From Leifsonia sp. Leaf264 (GTDB taxonomy: Bacteria > Actinomycetota > Actinomycetes > Actinomycetales > Microbacteriaceae), in NCBI RefSeq assembly GCF_001422325.1, contig NZ_LMMR01000005.1, forward strand, positions 186,001 through 250,000: DNA of 64,000 nt, read 5' to 3'. Numbering within the stretch: the first letter of the stretch is position 1; every line of letters starts with the position of its first letter. A model generated the notes under the pieces. The model saw nothing but the letters and a program-made list of their open reading frames with translations. It was not told the DNA's origin and did no database searches. Positions 13,628 to 20,731 of this stretch are shown here, in pieces. Made by a program: the position numbers and the translations under genes.

Positions 13628-16057
13628 ATGCAACGCCGTACCAAGATCACCCTTGCGTCCATCTCGGCCGCGATCATCATCGCCGGAGTCTCCTACGGCA
13701 TCGTCGCGAACGCCGTCACCTTCGACGAGCTGACCGGCGGAACCGCCTCCCCCACCCACACCGCATCAGCCCCGGCCGACACGTCAAGCTCCCCGCGCGA
13801 CGCCGCAGCCATCGTCGCAGGACCCGCCGGCAAGCAGGGCGAGCCCGGAATCGACGGTGTCGACGGTTCCGACGGGCGGAGCATCACCGGGCCTGCCGGG
13901 AAGGACGGCGCCGCAGGCGCTACCGGCACCAAGGGCAGCGCTGGCAAGGCGGGAACAAACGGCCTCGACGGCGCTGACGGTGCGGAAGGCGTGACTGGAG
14001 ACACGGGCGAGACGGGAGCGCAGGGCGCGACCGGAACCAACGGAGTCGACGGCCAGACCGGTGCCACCGGCGCCACCGGTGCCACGGGTGCCGCAGGAGC
14101 CGCGGGCAAGGACGGCGCGACTGGGGCTGCTGGTGCAGATGGCGCCACGGGTGCCGCAGGCCGCGATGGTGTTGATGGCGCTACCGGTGCCACCGGCGCA
14201 GCAGGCAAGGACGGCGCCGCGGGTGCTTCTGGTTCTGCAGGCCGCGATGGCAGCGACGGCAAGACCGGCGCTACCGGCGCAGCGGGCAGGGACGGCGCCG
14301 ATGGCGGCCGAGGATTCCAGGGCATCCAAGGACTCATCGGGTTCACCGGTGAGCGCGGCGTGCAGGGCATCCCCGGACTCAACGGAGCGGCAGGCGAGAA
14401 GGGCGACACCGGAGCGGCCGGCAACGACGGACGCGATGGCATCAACGGCGTCAACGGTCGCGACGGAACGAACGGAGTCGACGGAGCCACGGGAGACCGA
14501 GGCAACGACGGAACAGACGGCCTCAACGGTATCGACGGCACGAATGGCGTCGACGGCGCACAGGGGCTGACCGGCCTCACCGGAGCAGCGGGCACCGACG
14601 GAACGGACGGCGCAGCCGGTCGCGACGGCGTGAACGGCATCGACGGAACGAACGGCACGAACGGCACGAACGGTGCCGACGGTACCAACGGGCTCGACGG
14701 AACGAACGGCACAGACGGCGCTACCGGCGCCACCGGCGCCACGGGCGAGCGCGGGTTCCAGGGCCTCATCGGCCTCACCGGAGCTCAGGGGATCCCTGGC
14801 CTTCCTGGCATCGACGGGAAGGACGGCAAGTCCGGCGCCAAGGGCGACGCTGGCGCAGCCGGCATCGACGGCCGCGACGGAGCCGCAGGAGCCGCAGGAC
14901 GCGACGGTGTCGACGGCACCGATGGCGCGGCGGGAGCAAAGGGCGACCGCGGCCTGACGGGACTCGACGGCACGAACGGAATCGACGGAGCCGCAGGCGT
15001 CAACGGGCGCGACGGCGCTCGAGGCATCCGCGGCCTGCAGGGCATCCAGGGTCTGACCGGCCACACCGGAGCAGCCGGCAACGACGGCATCAACGGGATT
15101 GATGGCGCGACCGGCGCTGCGGGCCGCGACGGCGTCGACGGGATTGATGGCGCGACCGGCGCTGCGGGCCGCGACGGCGTCGACGGTGCTGCTGGCGCGA
15201 CGGGTGCTGCTGGCCGCGACGGCGTCGACGGCGCAACCGGTGCAACCGGTGCAACCGGTGAGCGCGGCTTCCAGGGCATCCAGGGCCTCATCGGCTTCAC
15301 CGGCGCGAAGGGTGAGCAGGGCATCCCCGGCCTCCCCGGATTCAACGGCAAGGACGGCATCTCGATCACCGGCGCGAAGGGCGACAAGGGAGACCCCGGA
15401 ACCGCCGGCACCGCCGGACGTGACGGAGCGAACGGGGCCAACGGCCAGACCGGAGCAACCGGCCCCGCCGGACAGCCCGGCACCGCCGGACGCGACGGCC
15501 AGAACGGCGCCAACGGATTCACCGGCATGAAGGGCGACAAGGGAGAGAAGGGTGACACCGGCGCGACCGGAGCCGCCGGCAAGGACGGCTCCGCCGTCTG
15601 GAAGGGCGACAAGGGCGACCGCGGCGAGAACGGACAGCCCGGCCAGAACGGACAGAACGGACAGGCCGGACAGAACGGCCAGCGAGGCGACAAGGGCGAC
15701 ACCGGAGCCCAGGGCCAGCAGGGCCCCGCCGGACAGCCCGGACCCGCGGGACAGCCGGGCCAGAACGGCCGCGACGCGGTCCTCGCCATCCAGGTCGTGA
15801 AGAACACCATCACCGTCACCGGTGGAGTGTCCACCCAGACTGCGCTGTGCCCATCAGGCTTCTATGCAATCTCCGGCGGAGCGAAGATCTCCTCCGACGC
15901 ACGCGACGTCGTGTTCCTCACCGGGAACGACGCCACCGACGTGCAGGGCGACAACATCGCCCGCCCCCGCGGCTGGGAGGCATCCGCCGTCCAGTTCAAC
16001 GGTGCAGCACGCACGTACACGCTGACTGTCACCGCCAGGTGCACCAACTCCAACTAG
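13628..16057 (+). CDS. collagen-like surface protein (809 aa)
   Basis: A membrane anchor or uncleaved signal (residues 7-30, ITLASISAAIIIAGVSYGIV) and a Ser/Thr-rich stalk lead into about 650 residues of almost unbroken Gly-X-Y (65 to about 713). Two-residue themes recur: GATGATG, GRDGVDG, GTNGTDG, and a GFQGI/LQGLIGF/LTG module seen about four times. Such repeats form a collagen triple helix. The C-terminal 95 residues form a beta-rich cap with two cysteines (ALCPSGF, TARCTNS) that probably trimerises the stalk. It may serve as a host-cell surface fibre or adhesion stalk. The ATG at 13628 has only a weak ribosome site. A class 1 motif lies upstream and a long hairpin follows. Confidence 0.9.
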   Translation: MQRRTKITLASISAAIIIAGVSYGIVANAVTFDELTGGTASPTHTASAPADTSSSPRDAAAIVAGPAGKQGEPGIDGVDGSDGRSITGPAGKDGAAGATGTKGSAGKAGTNGLDGADGAEGVTGDTGETGAQGATGTNGVDGQTGATGATGATGAAGAAGKDGATGAAGADGATGAAGRDGVDGATGATGAAGKDGAAGASGSAGRDGSDGKTGATGAAGRDGADGGRGFQGIQGLIGFTGERGVQGIPGLNGAAGEKGDTGAAGNDGRDGINGVNGRDGTNGVDGATGDRGNDGTDGLNGIDGTNGVDGAQGLTGLTGAAGTDGTDGAAGRDGVNGIDGTNGTNGTNGADGTNGLDGTNGTDGATGATGATGERGFQGLIGLTGAQGIPGLPGIDGKDGKSGAKGDAGAAGIDGRDGAAGAAGRDGVDGTDGAAGAKGDRGLTGLDGTNGIDGAAGVNGRDGARGIRGLQGIQGLTGHTGAAGNDGINGIDGATGAAGRDGVDGIDGATGAAGRDGVDGAAGATGAAGRDGVDGATGATGATGERGFQGIQGLIGFTGAKGEQGIPGLPGFNGKDGISITGAKGDKGDPGTAGTAGRDGANGANGQTGATGPAGQPGTAGRDGQNGANGFTGMKGDKGEKGDTGATGAAGKDGSAVWKGDKGDRGENGQPGQNGQNGQAGQNGQRGDKGDTGAQGQQGPAGQPGPAGQPGQNGRDAVLAIQVVKNTITVTGGVSTQTALCPSGFYAISGGAKISSDARDVVFLTGNDATDVQGDNIARPRGWEASAVQFNGAARTYTLTVTARCTNSN
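15095..15184 (+). repeat. perfect 45-bp tandem duplication in collagen gene
   Basis: A 45-bp unit coding 15 residues (five Gly-X-Y triplets including GATGAAGRDGVDG) is repeated twice with no mismatch. Synonymous drift elsewhere in the gene is high, so this duplication is recent. Confidence 0.7.
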
Positions 16058-16069
16058 CGCGGACACGCG

Positions 16070-16119
16070 AGAACGCCGTCCCGGTTGCATCCACTCGGTG
16101 CAGGCCGGGGCGGCGTTCT
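16070..16119 (+). terminator. terminator hairpin after collagen gene
   Basis: AGAACGCCGTCCCGG pairs with CCGGGGCGGCGTTCTT with one bulged base and a 19-base loop, 13 bp after the stop. A short T-rich tail follows (TTCATT). Confidence 0.7.
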
Positions 16120-16148
16120 TCATTCCAGTCGAACCCCTAGACGCAGAA

Positions 16149-16182
16149 ATGCCCCGCCTGTGCCGGAGCACGTGCGGGGCAT
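16149..16182 (-). terminator. terminator hairpin
   Basis: ATGCCCCGC pairs with GCGGGGCAT, a 9-bp perfect stem, 17 bp past the end of the leftward 16199-16537 gene. It is back-to-back with the collagen terminator. Confidence 0.65.
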
Positions 16183-16198
16183 CTCAAAGGGCGGGACG

Positions 16199-16537
16199 TC
16201 AGGCGGCCGACAGGAGGGCCGTAGCGTCAGGAGTCGGCAGCTCAGCGACGGCTTCGTCGATCGCAGGCTGCAGTACCGACCAGGCGATGTGCTTCTCGTT
16301 CGCCAGGTGGGTGCGGATCGCACCTTCGAGCACACCGTCTCGCCTGACGAACTGGGTGAAAGTGTTCACAGTGGTGCGCCACTGCTCGGTGTCGAAGTCG
16401 TATGTGAACCAGATCTTGAACCCGACGACCTGCACGAGACGGTTGGCCGTAAGGTACCTCGGGCCGTCATCCAGCTCGACGAGGTGGACGACCTGAAGCT
16501 CGCGCTTGACGGTCGTGTTGGTGGCGGTGATGCGCAT
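16199..16537 (-). CDS. uncharacterised protein (112 aa)
   Basis: The ATG at 16537 follows GAAGGAG. The first half is beta-rich (VKRELQVVHLVELDDGPRYL; VGFKIWFTYDFDTEQWRTT); the second is helical with an Ala-rich tail. No signal, cysteines or catalytic motif. Second gene of a two-gene operon, ten bases after the 120-residue gene. Not recognised. Confidence 0.75.
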   Translation of the reverse strand: MRITATNTTVKRELQVVHLVELDDGPRYLTANRLVQVVGFKIWFTYDFDTEQWRTTVNTFTQFVRRDGVLEGAIRTHLANEKHIAWSVLQPAIDEAVAELPTPDATALLSAA

Positions 16538-16550
16538 TGCGGTTCTCCTT

Positions 16551-16913
16551 CTACTCGGCGCCGGCTGCGAGGCGCAGCGCGCGGACGCGGGTGATGACCT
16601 TCTCGGCGTGGCTGAGCAGGCTGATCTGCTGTGGTGAGAGCTCGTGGCCGGGGGTCGGTTCGTCGTTCTCGTCGTCCCACGCTCCGATGGAGTCGAGGAT
16701 GTCGGCGATGGTCCCGGTGTCGTACTGGGTGTCGCCGCGGAGGATCTCTCCGAGGTCGGACACCCACCAGCCGGAGAACCCGTCGACCTGCCGGAATCGG
16801 TCCAGGATCGGGTTGTGCGGGTGGGCGGTGGCGTCGCTGCCACCGATGCTTTCAGGGTCGACGGATCCGAAGATGGCGAGGCGGGTGGTGTGAAGTGATG
16901 CGGTGAGCGTCAT
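16551..16913 (-). CDS. uncharacterised protein (120 aa)
   Basis: The ATG at 16913 follows AAAGGAG. A His/Pro-rich first half (LAIFGSVDPESIGGSDATAH) leads to acidic helices (TIADILDSIGAWDDENDEP; LLSHAEKVITRVRALRLAAG). The opening IFGSVDP resembles IFASIDP at the start of the 26355-26837 protein, so the two may be distant relatives. Function unknown; first gene after a class 1 motif. Confidence 0.75.
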   Translation of the reverse strand: MTLTASLHTTRLAIFGSVDPESIGGSDATAHPHNPILDRFRQVDGFSGWWVSDLGEILRGDTQYDTGTIADILDSIGAWDDENDEPTPGHELSPQQISLLSHAEKVITRVRALRLAAGAE

Positions 16914-16934
16914 GGGAGGTCTCCTTTGTCGCCT

Positions 16935-16948
16935 CCTACATGTGCGGA
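16935..16948 (-). promoter_or_regulatory. operon motif, class 1
   Basis: TCCGCACATGTAGGAGG in gene sense. The motif ATG is followed by TAG. The gene start lies 26 bp on, after a separate AAAGGAG. Confidence 0.75.
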
Positions 16949-16956
16949 TCTGTCGC

Positions 16957-17100
16957 CTACTGGTCGCGGGTGTGACGGAGCCGACGCATGGGCCTGGGTC
17001 GACGATTCGATTTCCGTCCGAGCTTGCCCCCGATGAGGTCCACGAAGAACCAGGAGAACACCTCGATGAGCACTCCTACGATCGACAGCACGAACTCCAA
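16957..17100 (-). CDS. single-span small membrane protein (47 aa)
   Basis: Found by translating the complement directly. A TTG at 17100 follows GAGGAG by six bases. A hydrophobic helix (FVLSIVGVLIEVFSWFFVDL, residues 3-22) is followed by a strongly basic tail (GGKLGRKSNRRPRPMRRLR). This is the shape of many phage and plasmid small membrane proteins. It sits alone between the 65-residue gene and the class 1 motif at 16935. A TGCCACATGCCTG-type site lies about 90 bp upstream. Confidence 0.6.
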   Translation of the reverse strand: MEFVLSIVGVLIEVFSWFFVDLIGGKLGRKSNRRPRPMRRLRHTRDQ

Positions 17101-17188
17101 CGGATGCTCCTCTGTGGTGATGCGGGCTCGGGGTCCGAACGTCTGTCATCGCTGGCGTCGGGACGAACGCCTGGTCGTCGTTCACCGT

Positions 17189-17386
17189 TCAGGCATGTGG
17201 CAGTGCAGCCTCGTACGCGTCGATGAACACGTCCACCCAGTCGGCGTACGTGTCCTCACCGGTCTCCTCGTCGGACTCCAGGCTCTTATGGATGTCGTAG
17301 TCGAGCTCGGCGATGGTGCGACGGAGCGCCTTCTCGGCGCGAGCACGATCGATCGGCGCAGGGCCGGCTGGTGCTATCTGGCTCAC
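17189..17386 (-). CDS. acidic uncharacterised protein (65 aa)
   Basis: A GTG at 17386 overlaps the upstream stop as GTGA, so translation is probably coupled. The protein is helical and acidic (ALRRTIAELDYDIHKSLES; DEETGEDTYADWVDVFIDAY). No family recognised. The last codons overlap a TGCCACATGCCTG sequence that resembles a class 2 motif. Confidence 0.7.
   Translation of the reverse strand: MSQIAPAGPAPIDRARAEKALRRTIAELDYDIHKSLESDEETGEDTYADWVDVFIDAYEAALPHA
17191..17202 (-). promoter_or_regulatory. possible class 2 motif (TGCCACATGCCTG)
   Basis: In gene sense CTGCCACATGCCTG, overlapping the end of the 65-residue gene and about 90 bp upstream of the 47-residue membrane gene. Because it lies in coding sequence it could be coincidence, but the 13-mer TGCCACATGCCTG recurs at 56248. 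Confidence 0.3.
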
Positions 17387-17775
17387 AGCCCGATGCGGAG
17401 GTCGCTGCGGATCCCGGCGAGCACATCGGAAGGCAGGTGCTGCTCCGGGAACCGGATGGAACGGCCGACCGGCTGGGAGTGAGCTTCCGCCCACTCTCCG
17501 ACACGGGCGTGAAGCTCCTGTCGGGTGAGGTCGTGGTTCACGTCAGCGTCGGCGTGGGCGAGAACCCACTCGTCGACACTCTCGTGAAGGGCGTGACGGC
17601 CGGAGGCGGGCTCAGGAGCGGCGGCAGCGTCGAGCGCGTCTGCGGCGAACCGCATCAGCTGATCGACAGTCAGGTTGCGAGGCAACTTCGCCAGCTCAGG
17701 CTCACGGAGCCAGGAGATCAGATCAGTCGTGGCGGACACAGGAACGGTAGGGCGAACAGCTGTGGATGAGGTCAT
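17383..17775 (-). CDS. uncharacterised protein (130 aa)
   Basis: The ATG at 17775 is only nine bases past the motif ATG. A Thr/Val/Pro N-terminus leads to helices (ISWLREPELAKLPRNLTVDQL; LHESVDEWVLAHADADVN; GEWAEAHSQPVGR). No cysteines, signal or span. Head of a two-gene operon with the 65-residue gene. It is divergent from the Wadjet operon across 250 bp, but has a different type of upstream sequence. Confidence 0.72.
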   Translation of the reverse strand: MTSSTAVRPTVPVSATTDLISWLREPELAKLPRNLTVDQLMRFAADALDAAAAPEPASGRHALHESVDEWVLAHADADVNHDLTRQELHARVGEWAEAHSQPVGRSIRFPEQHLPSDVLAGIRSDLRIGL

Positions 17776-17779
17776 GCTA

Positions 17780-17793
17780 CTTTCATGTGCGGC
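17780..17793 (-). promoter_or_regulatory. operon motif, class 1
   Basis: GCCGCACATGAAAGTAGC in gene sense. The motif ATG opens the 4-codon ORF M-K-V-A, whose TGA overlaps the gene ATG as ATGA. Confidence 0.75.
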
Positions 17794-17902
17794 ATTCAGA
17801 CGAAGCGTCTAGCGGGCTGCAAATCGCGCTTGGTTAGGGCGTTTCTTTGTGTCAATTTCCGGGACGAGAAACCCCGATAAGACGATGTTTCGTCATGCAT
17901 CG

Positions 17903-17932
17903 AAGTTGCGTCATTTGACGTTTAAGTTGCGT
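17903..17932 (+). promoter_or_regulatory. direct repeats and palindrome upstream of jetA
   Basis: Two copies of AAGTTGCGT begin 21 bp apart (17903 and 17924), two helical turns, so a protein could read both from one face. The palindrome CGTCATTTGACG lies across the first repeat. The surrounding 17795-18023 interval is clearly AT-richer than the rest of the window and holds no gene. It is the best candidate operator or promoter region for the Wadjet operon, and no class 1 motif occurs in it in the rightward sense. Confidence 0.5.
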
Positions 17933-18023
17933 ATGCTAACCACGGTTCGGTAGATTCTGTATTACAGATAGGATTTCACGCACGAATTGTGCAATGTCGT
18001 CTGTTGGGTGTACGTTCCTGCCC

Positions 18024-19565
18024 ATGGCCCGAAACGACCCCGCCGATGGACCCACCGCACCCCCGCGTGCTGAGCTGTCCACCGACGCCCGGCAAGCCCG
18101 CCGGCAGCTGTTCGCGTACCTGACGGCGGAGCACGCCGACGTGTACGGCGCCATCATGCGGGCCCTCGGCGGCGACGTCCTCGCCCGCGAGATGTCTGCA
18201 ACAGAGATCACCGATGCGCTGCGGGCTGACTACGACGTCGACGAGGCATTCGTTGACGTGCGACTGGTTCAGCTGGTCGAATGGGGAAACGTCATCCCCG
18301 GCGTTCGGAACCCTCGCGTGTCCACCATCTCGGAGATCCTCCGGTCCCGAGGCCGGTACCAGGTCTCCAAGCTCGGGGCGAGAGTCGCCCGCGACTCCGA
18401 CGAGATCCTCGCCGCCGCAGACGGGGCCCGCGAAGTGGCCCGCGAACTCCTCGGTGTCATCTCGGACCAGCTCGCAGCCCTCCTCGAATCCTTCCGCGAC
18501 GGCCGCGACCCAGACACCGGAGAGATTGCCGCAGCGGTCACCTCGGTGTTCAACAACCACCGGGTCTTCCACAGCTCCCTACGCGACTTCTACGGGTATC
18601 TCAACACCGTCATCACCCGGTTCGACCTCGTCGGCGACGACTACATGGACCTGAAGACGATCCTCATGGGGTACGTCGACCTGATCGGTGCGGACGTCCG
18701 ACGGAACTGGCCGGCCATCCACCGCACCCTCGCCGAGCTCGAACCGCACTTCGACCTCATCATCGACAAGCTCAACGCCTGGCAGACCCTCACCGACGAG
18801 AACATCGAACGGGCCGCTGGCCGCAGCCGGGTCGAGTGGGAGGAACTCAGCCGCTGGTACAACGGCGAGGAAGAGACGTCCGGCCCGGCCTCACTCCGGA
18901 ACGCCACCGACCAGGCTCTGAACCAGTTGATCGTGAACGCCAGACGGATCATCTCCAACGCTGGATCTGGTGTGTCCCGCCGCGGCGACCTCCTCCGTCT
19001 CGCCGTGCAGTTCGACAGCGCCGAACCGGAAGATGCGCACACCCTGTTCGCGGACTCGTTCGGCTTGTACAGCTGGAGGCACCTGCTGTACGGAGAGACC
19101 CAGACGGTCCAGCCGATCGCCTCCACCTCCTGGCTGAACGCTCCTCCGGTCGACATCGCCGTCAGCCTCCGAGAACGCGGAGATCGGAGCGCGCGCGGCC
19201 GGACCAGCCCCATCCCCGACACCGACATGTATGACCAGCTCACCATGAAGGAGGCTGAGGAGAAGGAAAGCCGACGGCGCATGGCCGCGGCCGAGCTGAT
19301 CGCCGCTGGAACCCTCGACAACGTGAAGCTGTCAGCGGCCGCAGAAGCGATGTTCCTACACGCTCTCACCCAGATGGCGATCGGGACCGCAGGTGAGGAA
19401 ACATTCGACTTCCTCGAAACCGGGATCAGCGTCCACCGCGGAGCAGTCGACGGAGTGACGACCATCCTTCTCGACGGAGGGTCCCTCACCATCGAAGGGT
19501 TCCTGTTCACCGTCACGGCATACAGGATGGGCGCCGCACTGACGGAACAGGCGGTGAACGCATGA
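18024..19565 (+). CDS. jetA: Wadjet type II JetA (DUF2397/TIGR02677-like)
   Basis: First gene of a four-gene set whose order, sizes and overlaps match type II Wadjet. JetA is the kleisin-like subunit that bridges the JetC dimer and binds JetB. The 513-residue protein is largely helical, with an N-terminal winged-helix-like part (LFAYLTAEHADVYGAIMRAL; MSATEITDALRADYDVDEAF). The middle is long and helical (HFDLIIDKLNAWQTLTDENIERA), and the C-terminal part is the typical DUF2397 tail. The start is uncertain: ATG 18024 (MARNDPADG) or ATG 17994, and neither has a ribosome site. It overlaps jetB by four bases. Confidence 0.88.
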   Translation: MARNDPADGPTAPPRAELSTDARQARRQLFAYLTAEHADVYGAIMRALGGDVLAREMSATEITDALRADYDVDEAFVDVRLVQLVEWGNVIPGVRNPRVSTISEILRSRGRYQVSKLGARVARDSDEILAAADGAREVARELLGVISDQLAALLESFRDGRDPDTGEIAAAVTSVFNNHRVFHSSLRDFYGYLNTVITRFDLVGDDYMDLKTILMGYVDLIGADVRRNWPAIHRTLAELEPHFDLIIDKLNAWQTLTDENIERAAGRSRVEWEELSRWYNGEEETSGPASLRNATDQALNQLIVNARRIISNAGSGVSRRGDLLRLAVQFDSAEPEDAHTLFADSFGLYSWRHLLYGETQTVQPIASTSWLNAPPVDIAVSLRERGDRSARGRTSPIPDTDMYDQLTMKEAEEKESRRRMAAAELIAAGTLDNVKLSAAAEAMFLHALTQMAIGTAGEETFDFLETGISVHRGAVDGVTTILLDGGSLTIEGFLFTVTAYRMGAALTEQAVNA

Positions 19566-20731
19566 TCGAGGAAGCAATCGAACCGGACCTCGTCGCCGCG
19601 GCGAGGTCCTTGGAAAGCACCCAGTTTCTGGACAGCGCCACCGACAAGGACATGTTCGCGTTGGTGCGCCGGCACGGGGTCGAGCTGAAGTCCAGGTTCT
19701 CGCACAACCTCGGCTACCGCCTCATCATCGAGCCTGGGTTCGCGCGTCTGCTGAAAGCCGAGCAGCCTGATGGCACTCCGGCGAGGACGCCGCTGCGGAC
19801 AGGTAAGGGCGTCCCGGTGACCAGCGCCCGCGTGTACCGCGACATCAGCCTCATCGCAGCCTCCCTCCAGGCACCCGGAGTCGGGGAGCAGATCCTCATC
19901 TCCCAGCTGCTCACCCAGATCCGCGCCGACGCTGCCGAAGCGGGCATCGTGCTCACCGAGACGATCACCGACCGCCGCGACTTCGTCACCGCCATCACCA
20001 TCCTCATCAGCTGGGGGCTCATCACGGAGACGGACGGTTCAGTCGCCGACTGGTCCGCCGCCCAGCACGAAGTGCTCCTGACCGTGGACCGCAACCGGTT
20101 CCCCTATCTGCTCGCCAATCTGTCCAAGGACCACGGCGGCCGCCGGGTCAGCGCCCTCCAGTCGCTCACCAGGAAACTGACCGAGAACCCGGTCGTTGTC
20201 CGAGCAGACCTCCCCGAGGATGAGCAGGTCACCCTCCGCCAAGACCGCGCCAAGCTGGAGGCGGCGCTGGCGATGTTCGGTCTGAACCTGGAGCTCCGAC
20301 GCGAAGGCGCGCTCGCCTGGGATGACAAAGGCGACATCACCGACGACCCGTTCCCCGGCGAAGGTGCGCTTCGCCAAGCAGCACTGCTGTTCATCAACAG
20401 GGCCACCGCAGACAGGCAAGCGTCCGAAGACGGGTGGGTGACGCTGACCGCCGGCGCAGCCACCTCCGTCGTGCAGAGCCTGCTCGACGAGAACAAGGGT
20501 TTGTGGCGGAAGGAGTTCGAGCCGGACGCACCCGACGCCGCAAGCCGCGTCCTGCGTGACGTTCTGACCTACCTGACCGGCTTCGGGCTGATCAAGGAAG
20601 GTGACGGCTACATCACGATTCACCCGGCCACCGCACGGTACAAGCCCACGATCAAACGCGAGCCGACCAGCACACCTCCGAGCCCGGAACCCGAGCAGAC
20701 AGCACTCTTCGACGACCTAGGAGAACAATGA
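19562..20731 (+). CDS. jetB: Wadjet type II JetB (DUF2398/TIGR02678-like)
   Basis: A 389-residue protein starting at the ATGA overlap with jetA. It has winged-helix-like segments typical of MukE-type partners: KDMFALVRRHGVELKSRFSHNLGYRL near the start, ARVYRDISLIAASLQAPG in the middle and LRDVLTYLTGFGLIKEGDGY near the end. JetB is expected to bind the kleisin JetA and regulate loop extrusion by JetC. The Pro/Thr-rich C-terminal tail is dispensable-looking. It overlaps jetC by four bases, so the subunits are translationally coupled. Confidence 0.88.
   Translation: MIEEAIEPDLVAAARSLESTQFLDSATDKDMFALVRRHGVELKSRFSHNLGYRLIIEPGFARLLKAEQPDGTPARTPLRTGKGVPVTSARVYRDISLIAASLQAPGVGEQILISQLLTQIRADAAEAGIVLTETITDRRDFVTAITILISWGLITETDGSVADWSAAQHEVLLTVDRNRFPYLLANLSKDHGGRRVSALQSLTRKLTENPVVVRADLPEDEQVTLRQDRAKLEAALAMFGLNLELRREGALAWDDKGDITDDPFPGEGALRQAALLFINRATADRQASEDGWVTLTAGAATSVVQSLLDENKGLWRKEFEPDAPDAASRVLRDVLTYLTGFGLIKEGDGYITIHPATARYKPTIKREPTSTPPSPEPEQTALFDDLGEQ

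Noticed and set aside
13851-15780. Repetitive DNA in the collagen gene considered as CRISPR or other spacer-repeat array
   Set aside because: The repeats are in-frame Gly-X-Y codons with no fixed spacers and no cas genes nearby.
13693-15834. Long Pro/Val/Ser-rich open frames on the minus strand under the collagen gene
   Set aside because: They mirror the Gly-X-Y codon pattern on the other strand. The collagen frame has a membrane anchor, a folded cap and a terminator.
16910-17185. A 91-codon minus-strand frame starting MNDDQAFV
   Set aside because: It runs through the class 1 motif and is Arg/His/Pro-rich. The 47-residue TTG-started membrane protein in another frame has a ribosome site and better protein features.
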